Source of the DNA: Mesocentrotus franciscanus
Taxonomy: Eukaryota; Echinodermata; Echinoidea; Camarodonta; Strongylocentrotidae
Assembly (NCBI GenBank): GCA_037976565.1
Contig: CP137682.1
Location: 372,001 to 436,000 of the forward strand
DNA length: 64,000 bases
Reading direction: 5' to 3'
The notes under the pieces are model-generated. The model saw only the letters and a program-made list of their open reading frames with translations, was not told where the DNA came from and did no database searches. Numbering within the stretch: the first letter of the stretch is position 1; every line of letters begins with the position of its first letter. Below are positions 10,735 through 21,332 of the stretch, piece by piece. The position numbers and the translations under genes were made by a program.

Positions 10735-11690
10735 ATTGGCGTGGGGTGTCTTGGGGCAAAGACCCGGCGGGGGTCAAGGGGCGGAGACCCCGGAAGCCCA
10801 GGGGATATGGGCATTTATTACGGTCAGATGAGCATATTTCGATACCTTATTCATGACACTGGCAGGTCACTAATTGGCGTGGGGTCCAGGGGGCGGAGCT
10901 CTCGTAAGCTCAGGGGTTTTAGGCATTACATTACCGTGAGATGAGCATCTAGGGGAACGCCTTATGCCTGAGTCACACCTTTGCGTATTTGGCTTGCGTA
11001 TTGCTGCGTTTCTATGGCAAGCCGTTTTAACATTTATTCCTATTTCTTGATATCAAGAATTACCATTGCTTTACAACAGAAAATCAGTTCTTGGTATCTG
11101 ATTTCAAGAATCACCATTGCTTTACAACAGAAAATCATTTCTTGATATCAAGAATTAATTTCTTGATATCAAGAAATAGGAATAAATGTTAAAACGGCTT
11201 GCCATAGAAACGCAGCAATACGCAAGCCAAATACGCAAAGGTGTGACTCAGGCATTAGGGCCCTAGGTGGGGTCTAGGGGACAGAGCCTCCGAAAGCTCA
11301 AGGGCTTTAGGCATTTAATTACGGTCAGATGAACATATTTTGATACCTTATTTGTGCACTGGCAGGTCACTAATTGGCGTGGAGTCCAAGGGGAGGAGCC
11401 CCGAAGCTCAGGGGTTTTAGGCAATAAATTACGGTCAAATTAACATATTTGGATACCTTATTTGTGACACTGGCAGGACACTAATTGGCGTGAGGTCCAT
11501 GGGGTGGAGCCCCCAGAAGCTCAGGGTTTTAGGCATTAAATTACAATCAGATAAGCATCCAGGGGTCCGCCTTAGGGCCCTAGGTAGGGTCCAGGGGGCG
11601 GAGCCCTCAGAAGCTCAGGGTCTTAGGCATTTAATCACGGTCAGATGAGCATATTTTGATACCTCATAATTTGTGACACTGGCAGGTCAC
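10735..11690. repeat. Degenerate tandem array, about six units of ~110 bp, split by a MITE
   Basis: Each unit contains TGGCGTGGGGTCC, GGGGCGGAGCCC, AAGCTCAGGGGTTTTAGGCA, ATTACGGTCAGATGAGCATA and GACACTGGCAGGTCACTAAT. Units start near 10735, 10872, 11265, 11373, 11482 and 11580. Two carry an extra segment reading CGCCTTAGGGCCCTAGG or its interrupted form. A MITE at 10965-11254 sits in the second unit. Confidence 0.85.
10965..11254. mobile_element. Palindromic 290-bp MITE with TTA target duplication
   Basis: The two arms, each about 97 bp, are near-perfect reverse complements. They begin TGCCTGAGTCACACCTTTGC and reach inward to TTTCTTGATATCAAGAA. TTA flanks the element at 10962-10964 and 11255-11257. 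A neighbouring array unit has the empty site, CGCCTTAGGGCCCTAGG (11562-11578), with a single TTA. A 3-bp TTA duplication suggests a PIF/Harbinger-type source. Confidence 0.9.
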
Positions 11691-12420
11691 TATTCTTTCG
11701 TTCTTTCTTTCTTTCTATTTCTCTTTAATATACCTTTTCACAAAGGGGGGGGGGGGGCTCGAGGTCCCCGAGCGCCGCCGTTCTGCGGGCCCTTACATTT
11801 AGGCCTCTAAATAAGCATATTTCTTGCCTGACTGTAAATTTAGGAAATTCTCATTTTCCAACAAACGCATACAAAAGTATAATTTACTAAAAAGTGAGGA
11901 CAAATCTCGGAAAATTATGTCATTTCAGCAACATTTATAAATCACCGGTATCGAATTAGAAAATTCTATACCCTAAACGAGTAATTCTATTCCTGCAGTT
12001 TTCTGCACACGACTGTGGCATTTTCAATTCAATTTCAATTCAATTCATATGTTGTTGATTTTTTTTCTTTGAATACAAGATCATTCTCTACTCGCTGACT
12101 CAAAATGTAATTTGATATATTATAATTATGCCTTCTCAATCTTATCTCCTTTCTAACGCACATCTCTCTTTCCTCATCTTCTTCTCAACCCCACATGCAC
12201 CTCATCATTTTAAATTATTTTCTTTACCCCCGATCTCTCTCCTTTCTTGGGGAGGGGCATTATTTATCTACTCTTTGTATTGTAACCGTATCCTCCCATG
12301 TTTGTCATGTAAAGTACTGTCTTGTCCTGTTCTCGTCTCTGTTGGCATCCCCCATTTTCTCTATTTAGTAGTTCCTTTTGTGGTTAAGAACTTGTTAATT
12401 TAATTAATCATTATTCTTAA
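11691..12420. other. Spacer with pyrimidine tract and poly-G run
   Basis: A TTCTTTC-rich tract at about 11690-11720 is followed by a G run near 11746-11757 and AT-rich sequence. I see no gene. Confidence 0.55.
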
Positions 12421-12645
12421 CAGTGGCGGATCCAGGGGGTCCGGGCCCTCCCTAGAAAAAAAACATGTAAAACACCCTTTTGGGAAAAAAAGAAGATGGG
12501 CCCCTCCTGGCACTCAAGGGGTGGTGGTGAATTTTTTTTTTCTTCAATTTTTGAAGGCAAAAAAAATATATTTTGCTCACTACCCCCCCCACTGAGCGAA
12601 AAATCGACCGGCACGATTTTCAAATTCCCCCTGGATCCGCCACTG
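12421..12645. mobile_element. hAT-type short element (225 bp), target duplication not visible
   Basis: It starts CAGTGGCGGATCCAG and ends CTGGATCCGCCACTG, a good terminal inverted repeat. It shares the GAAAAAAACATGTAAAACACC and CGACCGGCACGATTTTC segments with relatives at 7863, 16654 and 24650. The flanks (ATTCTTAA / GACAGGGG) do not match. Further GC-rich element debris continues to about 12740. Confidence 0.78.
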
Positions 12646-13396
12646 GACAGGGGGACACGTCCTCCCCCAATGTTTAAGGGTGCGGACCATGGGGGACACA
12701 ATAGGGTATGTCCCCACCCTCCCCCACCCCCAAGTCTCGTATTTCGTATAAAAGACTCTATGGGGCCCAACTTCTTAACATTGTACCTTAGATTCTAGAA
12801 ATAACGCACAAAATATGCGCTCTAAATTAAGATTTTGATCAAGGCTAACAAGGGGCGTCGATCTTTCCAGTTCCCTGATTGACGGAAACTGGTATTGATT
12901 ATTATAGATCATTATCCGCGCGGATCTCGGTGGTGAGCTAAATGAGAGTTGATATCAACAAAACTGGAAAATAAAACCCCGTATTCGGAAGTCAGGCTGG
13001 TTTAACACGAAAAAAGTCGGATCACCCGGGGACACAAACAACAGTGGTTGAGTGGTTGATTTTGTGGATTTTGTTCCCGCCATTCCCGGTAGCTGATAAT
13101 TGTCATATCGTGAGATTCCTTGCTCCACTTTGACAAACTTTCAAGTGTGCATCACGTTTGTGCTACAGTGTGTACATCATGCGCAAACATAGACTTATAA
13201 CATGTACCCTAAGCAAGACAGTAGTTTACCGAAGCCCCAAATCACACCCTGAGCAAGTATTTCTGGGAGGATTTCCTACCCTAAACAAGTGTGTCATTTA
13301 TCATTAATTTTTGAAAATTTCTATACCCTAAACGAGTATTTCTATTCCTGCAGTTTTCTGCACACGACTGTGTCATTTTTCCAGATTAACAATAGT
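12646..13396. other. Spacer, nothing recognised
   Basis: The GC-rich remnant to about 12740 is followed by ordinary spacer. The phrase CTATACCCTAAACGAGTA occurs near 13321 and also near 11968, so a dispersed repeat fragment is present. I see no gene. Confidence 0.5.
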
Positions 13397-13545
13397 GTAA
13401 AGAATATCCCATCTCCTTCAGCTTGTCCAGTTGTCTCCTTACAACCACCCTTGGATTGGCCTCAACTAACTTTCCTTTGTACGTTGGCTCAATCACAATC
13501 CGAGCAGTTCTCTTGCTCAAAGGCAGCACTTGGTAGGTATCAAGG
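13397..13545 (-). pseudogene. Inverted partial copy of a glutamine-synthetase-family exon
   Basis: Read on the minus strand this matches plus-strand 14675-14821: DTYQVLP, TARIVIEPTYKGKLVEA, RVVVRRQLDKLKEMGYS. It is slightly closer to consensus than the plus copy; it reads LPLSKRTAR where the plus copy reads LPWNKRTAR. The match resumes at 14383-14402 (TGTGGGAAACGGACAGCAT) beyond an inserted 830-bp element. It is an exon fragment only, with no start or catalytic core. Confidence 0.8.
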
Positions 13546-14375
13546 TCCCGGGGTACTCACGTATATTGGGTATACGGGGATGTGCCGCTCGGAAGGGTGA
13601 CTTTTTCAGGAAAGATCCTTAGACATGGGTCCCCTTTTCATTAAAAATCCTTAGACATGGGTCCCTTTTTTCATTTATTCCTTTCCCCTCTTTTCTCCCT
13701 CATTTTCTCCGGGATTTGGGGATTTGCTCCTAAATACTCGAGCCTACATTGTAAATGCCTAAATCTCTCCCATCTCTAAATAAACCCGGGGCCTATAATA
13801 TTGGGGAATCCTTCGGTGATTGCATTTCCCGTGTACGAGGTGTACGTAGTTCAACTAGACCCCGGGGTACCAATTATCAGGACCCCATGGGCCCTATACC
13901 GGGTACTCATATGGCATAATGCGCGCTAGGTATGGTATCCGCCCGTATAGGGGTAGCAATTGTTTTATACTAGGTGCAAAAAAAATTATGGTGTACTTTG
14001 AAAAATCTTTTAATTAAAACAGGAAAAGTCCTTGGATTAAAACAGACGCTAGAGTTGCTAGCACAGTATAATTATGTTGCATGGTGTTTTCATCTTTATG
14101 TGTGTAAACTACTTGTAAACTACATGTAGTATGGTACAGTTTACTAATAAAGAATTCTATCGAGAAACTGCAAAATGATTGGCCATTGTATTATTACAGC
14201 TTTAAAAAAATGTAATATTAAAGTTTGAAATCGTTAGACATGCATGGGGTCCATTTTTCACAAAAAATCCTTAGACATGGGTACCTATTTACAGCAAAAG
14301 GACCCTTGGATGTGGGTATGGGTTCGGAGGTCTCAGCCGCACACCCCCGTCCGACTATAATCTGAGTACCCCCGG
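13546..14375. mobile_element. 830-bp non-autonomous DNA element with short TIRs
   Basis: The ends are TCCCGGGGTACTCA and, reversed, CCGGGGGTACTCA. Both flanks read ATCAAGG (13539-13545 and 14376-14382), a 6-7-bp target duplication, and the element splits the inverted exon copy. Inside, ATCCTTAGACATGGGT recurs at about 13615, 13650 and 14266. There is no transposase frame. The superfamily is not assigned. Confidence 0.75.
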
Positions 14376-14448
14376 ATCAAGGTGTGGGAAACGGACAGCA
14401 TAAGATACCGGTAATTAGTTTTCGTTAATTTTACATATCATTTTGCAG

Positions 14449-15740
14449 CCTTCAAAAGAACGATGGATGTGTAGGAGATCGTCTCAAGTTTCGAGGCTGA
14501 TGATATTGCCTTTGTAAGATTTGAGCAGACTGATGTGTATGGCGTTGCCAGATCCAATTAAGACGATCCCCGCCCGACATTTCAAGGAGAAAGCTGTGAA
14601 TGGACCCCCAGACTAACTTAAAAGGGAATAGCGCTTATTGGTGTAGGTAAGTTTGATGCTGTCTGTTTCCCACACCTTGATACCTACCAAGTGCTGCCTT
14701 GGAACAAGAGAACTGCTCGGATTGTGATTGAGCCAACGTACAAAGGAAAGTTAGTTGAGGCCCATCCAAGGGTGGTTGCAAGGAGACAACTGGACCAGCT
14801 GAAGGTGATGGGATATTCTTTACTGTCAGCGCATGAGCATGAGTTCTATTTAGTGGGAAAGGAATCTCGGAAGACCATCGACGACGTTGTCAACATCAGG
14901 TCTACGATTCGCCTGGCTGCATGTGAAGATATAGTGTATACTTTTTTGGATGGATTAGCAGGTGCTGGGGTCGATGTTGAATGTGCAGAGACTGAATATG
15001 GCCCTGGGCAATTAGAGATTTCCTACAGACCAGCGTTTGGGATCCGATCAGCAGACAACGCCAATACTTACAAGCCATGAATCAAAGAGATGGCTGTAAA
15101 GAATGGCTTCATAGCCACCTTTATGTCCAAATCTTTCCCTGACAAGAGTGGATCAGCTTGTCATTTCTGTCATTCTTTGTGGGACATTCAAGGTAAGACG
15201 CCACTCCTCTATGATGCCAGCAGCCCTACAGGTCTGACACTGGTCGGCGAACATTGGGTTGCAGGCCTCCTTGAGCACACCCCAGCCATCTCTTTGCTTA
15301 TGGGATATCTCCCCAACTCCTTTGCTCCATCCAATGCAACATGGGGCATAGATAATCGCACATGTGCTGTGCGAGTGAAACTCAATGGAAAAGAAGGTAC
15401 CTACCTTGAGAACCGACTGGGGGCCAGTGGCTGTAACCCTTACATCGTACTAGCTGCTACAGTGGCTGCAGGAATGGACGGTATCAACAGGAAGCTCCCG
15501 TTGCCACCCTGTGTGAAAGACATAGACAATGCATACAACCCAGAGCACATCCCACCGGGCACTGCAAACGTTCCAACCAATATGAAGGAAGCTATGAAAA
15601 CGCTCCAGGTGGATGATGTCATTACTTCAGCTCTTGGGGAAGAGTTCATAGATTGCTTCTTGGCTGCAAAGAGACAGATTCTTTTGCAAGAAAAGAATGA
15701 AGAAAATTGGGAACAAAATCTCTTCTTTGAATACATGTAG
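14449..15740 (+). pseudogene. Glutamine synthetase / lengsin-like pseudogene
   Basis: The translation follows the glutamine-synthetase fold of the lengsin type: FEADDIAFVRFEQTDVYGVA (from about 14493), PARHFKEKAVNG, LDTYQVLP, AHEHEFYLVG, ECAETEYGPGQLEI, SLWDIQGKTPLLYD, ENRLGASGCNPYIVLAATVA and a C-terminus ending at 15740. The start follows a good splice acceptor (TTTTGCAG, AG at 14447-14448). Damage is clear: stop TAG at 14472-14474, frame changes and TAA near 14559-14690, and TGA at 15078-15080 within NTYKP*IKEM. The GSGxHxHxS loop is changed to GSACHFCHS, losing one His. The last 216 codons remain open. Absence of introns suggests a processed or intron-poor copy. I infer no function. Confidence 0.85.
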
Positions 15741-16653
15741 ACCCAGATCGTAATATTTGTAAGCTTATATCTATCTGGTAAGCTTATTTTAGAGTAGAGA
15801 GCATGGGATTATTCAGGACATGGATGATTGGTGTTAAAAATATCTGCACGTTAGGCCTATATCTTGAAAGCAGCATAATTAAACCTGGGTTATCTTAGTC
15901 TACTGATTGTCCTCTCATGTAAAATGTTAGATAATGGAGCGACTGAGCAAGGAGGGTCAGGGGGTTTGATGTAAAAATGCCAGAGGTAAACATTATCCTT
16001 TGGCATTTTTACCTCTGACATTTTTACCTCATACATTTATACCTCTGATATTTTTACCTTTGACATTTTTATCTGGCATTTCTCATTCTACATTGAATAA
16101 TTTTATGAACTGATCAACCTTCTATGTATTACTTATTTCGGCATAGGTCCAGCTAGTTGGCTATTGATAAAGGATTGGTGATGTTGTATTCATCTATACC
16201 CATTATTCCTTTATACATAGACTTTTACATGAGATATGGACACTAGTTTTTACTTTAATTCGATTCAATTTATTCAACCAATCATTAAAAACAATTTACA
16301 ATCATCACTGTTGTGTATTCACTATTCACCAGGTATTTACTTCTCTTTTTTGCTGTTCCTTTGCCTCAATAATATGTAATGTGGAGTTGCACGTTAGAAA
16401 CCTATGATTATCATTATACTCTTTGTTTATTGAAAGTAAAATTTAAATCTTGACAATTCACTTTATAATACAAATACACTTTGTATTAAAATAAACTATA
16501 TCATGAATGTCAGAATACGACAATATAATAAAAGTATACTTCTCAATCCTTTGTTTGACTCGCTCTTCATGACTGCAATGTTAACATTAGAATGAATTTG
16601 GTGTAACGCGATTGTTTTGAAGGAGTGAAGTTCCTTTCACCCACTTTCTATAC
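15741..16653. other. Spacer with an 18-bp-period repeat
   Basis: Near 15980-16080 the phrase CATTTTTACCTCTGA recurs about five times with variation. The remainder is AT-rich 3' flank of the pseudogene, with no gene seen. Confidence 0.6.
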
Positions 16654-16853
16654 CAGGGGCGGATCCAGCCGGCGGCAAGGGAGGGGGCCGAAAAGGGGTG
16701 AGCACAATTTTTTTTGCCTTCAAAATTGAGAAAAAGTTCACTGCCCCCTCCCTTGAGCGCCAGGAGGGGCCCCATCTTCTTTTTCCCCAAAAGGGTGTTT
16801 TTACATGTTTTTTCTAGGGAGGGGCCCGCCCCTGGCCCCTGGATCCGCCACTG
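16654..16853. mobile_element. hAT-type MITE (200 bp) with 8-bp target duplication
   Basis: It begins CAGGGGCGGATCCAGCC and ends GGATCCGCCACTG. TTCTATAC flanks both sides (16646-16653 and 16854-16861). Its interior is the reverse orientation of the family seen at 7863 and 12421 (GTTTTTACATGTTTTTTCTA). It has no coding capacity. Confidence 0.92.
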
Positions 16854-16861
16854 TTCTATAC

Positions 16862-17640
16862 GTCTCCCTCTTTCCCCTCTCTCTCTCTCTCTCTCTCTCT
16901 CACTTTCTCCGCCTCTCTTTTTTCTCTTTCCTTCTCTCACCCTTCATTCCTCGCACTCTACGTATCCTTACGTCTGCCTTTGTGTGGAATTAAGGGGAAA
17001 GATGAGAGAGAGAGAGAGAGAGAGAGATGTTGAGAGGTGTGTGGGGGTGAATAGTATATAATTATGGGACGATAAGAGAAGAGAGATTGAGTAAAGAGAG
17101 GAGTGAGAAAGGATGATCGGGGGAGACAGGAGGGGTGGAAAAAAGAGGGAATGAAGATGAGGAGGACAGCGATTGAAAACGAGGGGGGAGGGGCATGATG
17201 ATCAAAGGGTAAATATGTAATAGACGAGAGGGAGAGAGAAAGTAAATGCCGAGTGGAAAAGACATATTGAAGAGGAGAAATGGGAATAAAAGAGAACGAC
17301 AGTGGAAGAGATGTAATAAAGAAGAAGAAGAAGCGAGAGACAGAGAGACAGAGAAGGGGGTGGGGAAGTAAAGATTTGGGCTGAGTGAAAGAGACGGAAT
17401 GGTGGAGAAAAGGGGAGATGATGAGGGTTGAAGACGAGAGGGAGGAGTTGATGGGGAGAGGGAGCGAGTATGATTAAGGGAGGAAGGAAAAAAACAGATT
17501 TAAAATAACAATGATATTGGAAATGGAGTGAAAAGAGGAGGAATATGAAGAAAAGAGGAACATAAAATACGAAAGGGAGGGGGGGGGGGGAAATTGAAAC
17601 GGATTGGGGAAAAAAAGATGAAAAACGAGATGAGGGGTGA
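16862..17640. repeat. CT and GA microsatellites with a 600-bp purine-rich tract
   Basis: CT repeats at about 16878-16930 and GA repeats at about 17000-17030 are followed by G/A-dominated sequence to about 17640. Long minus-strand frames here are Ser/Pro/Leu-rich and reflect composition only. Confidence 0.8.
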
Positions 17641-17649
17641 CGATACAGA

Positions 17650-17815
17650 ACACTGGTCTTGGAACCAGAAGGCCCCGTATTCGAAACCAAGCAGAGGCGC
17701 TAGTTCCGGTCTTGGAATCGGAAGGCCCCGTATTCGAAAACAAGCAGAGGCGCTAGTTCCGGTCTTGGAATCAGACGGCCCCGTATTCGAAACCAAGCAG
17801 AGGCGCTAGTTCCCT
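17650..17815. repeat. Three tandem units of about 54 bp
   Basis: GGTCTTGGAAYCNGANGGCC, CCCGTATTCGAAACCAAGC and AGAGGCGCTAGTTCC recur three times at about 17655, 17710 and 17765. Copies are nearly identical, so expansion is recent. Confidence 0.9.
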
Positions 17816-18178
17816 TTGATATATAGTACCTTAGGGGAGGCTTTAAGTCCGCATATTTGCTGGTTATTTTCCCCTTTTTTCTTCTTCTAGTTTTCGTATT
17901 ATTTTCATTCAAAATATAAACATCAAATGAGAACGGGGACGGTGACAGGGAGAAATAGACGTTTTCATGACCATTTTTATTTGAATTTTCAAATTAAGTT
18001 TTCAAACTTTCAAAGTAAACATTGCACGAAGTATTTCGAAATCATTACCCTTATCATTACACGTCTTGTAAGTATTGAATTAGTGATCATTGAATATACA
18101 CCAAATTTTGTGATCATATCGATCTTATATCAAAATCAAGCTGTTTAATTCGGGACAATGAAAAAAAGGAAAATTTTC

Positions 18179-18710
18179 ATGAATATAATTTTCATTGGCT
18201 TCACCATTTTAACTAGATGTTATACTACTATGATCACATTTTACCTTCGGAAGCCGAAATGATGTATATACATTATACATGTATCAAACAGTATTTGTCA
18301 TTTTGTTAACGGTAGAGCCTTCAAAGTACACGTCAGTTATTCCAAGAATATAAACCTATCTTCTTTTAGGTTGCTGTGTACGAGAATAGCCAAATGTATA
18401 CTTAATGAATATAATTTGTATTGGCTAAACCATTTTAACTAGATTTTATACTACTATGATCACATCTTACCATAGGAAGCAGAAATTATTTGTCATTTTT
18501 GTTAACAGAAGATCCTTCAAAGTACACGTTAGTTATTACATGAACATAAACCTATCTTCTTTTAGGTTGCTGTGTGCGTTATTAATCATCTACCGGATTG
18601 TAGCCATGAAAATAGCCAAATTCATACTTAATGAATATAATTTTGTATTGGTTATACCATTTCAACTAGATTTGATACTACATGTACCATGATCAAATCT
18701 AACCATTTTG
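18179..18710. repeat. Three tandem copies of a ~226-bp AT-rich unit
   Basis: ATGAATATAATTTT, ACCATTTTAACTAGATTTTA and CTACTATGATCACATCTTACC recur near 18179, 18405 and 18631, with shared ATAAACCTATCTTCTTTTAGG. It is non-coding. Confidence 0.85.
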
Positions 18711-18790
18711 AAAATAAGTGACAAATAAAACCACAGAGCAAGATATTGATAAAAACAGTAAACTCAAACGTTTAACCGTTAAAGCCCCTG

Positions 18791-18856
18791 TAAAGTGTTG
18801 GGAGCCCCAACATTTTGATGGAAAAAGTTCAAATTTGTGGGGCTCCCAACACTTTA
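18791..18856. repeat. Short hairpin element
   Basis: TAAAGTGTTGGGAGCCCCA and its reverse complement TGGGGCTCCCAACACTTTA are separated by about 28 bp. This may be a minimal MITE or a fragment of one. Confidence 0.7.
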
Positions 18857-18860
18857 AAGA

Positions 18861-20406
18861 TAGTATGTCCCTTTTGCAGCCAACATCAAATTCTGTAGAA
18901 CTTTGCAGGAATTATGAATATGTCATGTATGTCCTATCTGTGAAATTTAAACGTTAGCAGTGTCCTAATATTCAAATTATGCAAGGAAACCCGTTTACTT
19001 GCTAGACTTCACTGTCAGACACTATTGAGTGACTGACTGGCTTTTTTTCATCTTTGGTAATAACATACATAAAATGAGCTGTAAAGGGTACATGAGCATT
19101 TGTCTACACCAATAACCTACTTCTTGTAATGGCCTAAATTAAACTGATTGAATCTTTGCGCAGCATAAAACGTACGACCTAAGTCGATTCGATAACTAAT
19201 AGTCGTTATTTTCCCACTTAAAGACATTTTCAAGCCCCCCTTTTTTTAAGGAAAGTTCTAAATTAGTATTGTCTTTCAAATGCCGTTGGAATTTAACCTT
19301 TTCATTTTTTGGGTCTGCAAATGGGACATAGTACCTTTAAGAGGGGCTTTAACATTCTGAAAGTGTATTTTTCTCACTTTAATCTTAGTTTCTGTTATCA
19401 ACCATAAATGAGTAATATGTCTGTATAAACGGCTTATACACTCTCTTCGGGCCTTTGTTTTGAATATTTTATAATTCTTCTTCCTTTGTTTCATTACCAA
19501 AGGAAAACTATTTCAAAAACTACCCTGTATGAGAAGAGGGTACACTAAGTCCAAATTTGAGGTTTCATACTTTGGTAGGCTGCCCTTTGTGTATCTATCC
19601 CGGTATATCTTTGATTGTTAATTTCAAGCGGTGAAAATAATTTGAGAGATTTTCAAAGCCCCCGCCACCAGGATCCACACCGAATACACCTTATATCTTA
19701 TAAAATTCAATTTCAAATCAATTCAAATTGTATTGATTAAAATACAAACAAATAGAATCATTCTCATTTTCCCCCTTTTTTATAACATTGGATAACAAAT
19801 TTCAAAATTATAGTGTAACATAGATGATTGAGTGTAAGAGTGAAAATGACAATAACCAGGAAAGACAAACATTAACTTACTACTGTATGTCCTCCTGGAA
19901 TATAATACAGGGATGAAAACAAATTAAATTAATCGTAATACATTTACAACTTGTTTTTCCCCTTAAAAAAATAATACAATATACATGTATCTTCTTATCT
20001 CAAGTCATCCATATTTCCCGTCAATATTTTCTGTATTCAATAATTTAATTCGTTGTCAAGAGTCAAGACATACCAAGAAACCAAGAAAGACAGGCCCGTC
20101 GTCCGTATATAATACTCTTCATCCAAGTATGAACATCTAAATAAGCATTTATCAATCAACAATTTACTATGATTCTTCTTCTTCTAAATTAACCTTCAAT
20201 ATCAATTTTGTTATGAAGCCAAGAAACTTGTCAAAAATTTAATGTTACTTATTCATTTTTGATACTTATTCACGTTATGATATACGAATGGTATATAATG
20301 AAAAGAAACTTTTCGTCATAAAGTGATGACTTAAGCATGTTATACTAAGTATTCATACTAAATACGAACTTGTAAAATGAAATGAAACCTCTCGTCACAA
20401 AATGAA
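18861..20406. other. AT-rich spacer downstream of the His-rich locus
   Basis: No gene recognised. It covers the 3' flank of the minus-strand His-rich gene. AATTCAAATTGTATTGATT near 19710 resembles sequences near 12040 and 16260, so a dispersed repeat remnant is likely. Confidence 0.5.
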
Positions 20407-21324
20407 TTATTTACTTTCTCCAAGACTACCTTTCTGTTCCTTACAGACGACACCCTCCTCGTCATCGGCAGCACATCCTTCTTGGTGCTCAATGACCTCT
20501 ACCTCAATATTATGACACGTTGTATTCGTGCCCGTCTGTATTACCCCGTCAATGATGAGGGTTCCATGCTGGTTCAACGTCGATCTCAAGCTTTCGATGT
20601 CGACATGGTCTGGTAGAGTTATGACGTGGCGGAGAATGCGGCTAATTTGGACCCTAGGATCACGGTGGTCATGTCGAAATTCAACGTGGAGATCCTTGCT
20701 GCCGTGCAGTTGCACATTAATGACGACATCGTCTGGTTTGAAGCCCGGCTTGAGAGGAATGGTGACGTGGAATTTGGTTGTGTCGGTACCGATGATGACC
20801 TCCCCGCAGCGATGCTCATCGATGTGATGTTGAGGATGATCGGTGGTATGATCATGACTATGATGAGATGCTGCTGCGCCATCCGGTGAATCATAATCGA
20901 TATGGTCGATTTGGGATTCATGGTGGTGGGGCTGATGATGATGGTGGCCATGGAAAGCACCCTGGTGATGCAATCCATCATGATGATGGTGGTAGCTAGG
21001 ATGCGAATGATGAGGGGCATTATGGGTGTGGCTTCTATCCAAGTCACCATGGCAAGGAGAATGCCTCCCGATGAGCATCTCATGGCAGTTGCCTCCTTCC
21101 TTGGAGAAGTGGTGGCGATGTGAATGGATGTGATGATGGGAGATCTCTTCCATGGGATCCATCGAGTAGACATAGTGGTGATGAGGGTGGTAGAAGTGTC
21201 GCTGGCCCATACGGGAATCCCAATGGGCGTCTCTCTGAGACCTCCCGGTATGCAGGTGATGATAGGGATAATGACCAGCGTAACCATGTTGATGGAGAGG
21301 AAAGTTAAGAGGAGCATACGCCAT
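20407..21324 (-). CDS. Histidine-rich protein with C-terminal alpha-crystallin domain (sHSP-like)
   Basis: 305 aa, intronless. Residues 1-172 are low-complexity, with about 50 His (29%), in runs such as HPHHH, SYHHHHDG, HGHHHHQPHHH and DHPQHHIDEH, mixed with Gly, Ser, Pro and Asp. Residues ~174-262 read as an alpha-crystallin domain: KFHVTIPLKPGFKPDDVVIN (first strands), DLHVEFRHDH, ISRILRHVITLPDHVDIESL and the closing NQHGTLIIDG (the usual GTL motif). A short acidic tail with two Cys follows. Such domains form dimers and oligomers that hold unfolded proteins. The His-rich arm suggests binding of Zn, Cu or Ni, or pH sensing; that is inference. The usual sHSP is 150-250 aa. A second His-rich frame ends 8 nt upstream, and the two may be one protein. 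Confidence 0.88.
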   Translation of the reverse strand: MAYAPLNFPLHQHGYAGHYPYHHLHTGRSQRDAHWDSRMGQRHFYHPHHHYVYSMDPMEEISHHHIHSHRHHFSKEGGNCHEMLIGRHSPCHGDLDRSHTHNAPHHSHPSYHHHHDGLHHQGAFHGHHHHQPHHHESQIDHIDYDSPDGAAASHHSHDHTTDHPQHHIDEHRCGEVIIGTDTTKFHVTIPLKPGFKPDDVVINVQLHGSKDLHVEFRHDHRDPRVQISRILRHVITLPDHVDIESLRSTLNQHGTLIIDGVIQTGTNTTCHNIEVEVIEHQEGCAADDEEGVVCKEQKGSLGESK

Positions 21325-21332
21325 GTCTGGAT

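Noticed and set aside
12128..12798. Frames of 91-117 codons near a GC-rich element
   Set aside because: They run through the ends and poly-purine interior of a hAT-type short element and show no protein-family signal.
16587..17796. Several long Ser/Pro/Leu- or Arg/Glu-rich frames
   Set aside because: They come from CT/GA tracts, a hAT-type element and a 54-bp tandem repeat. No conserved features.
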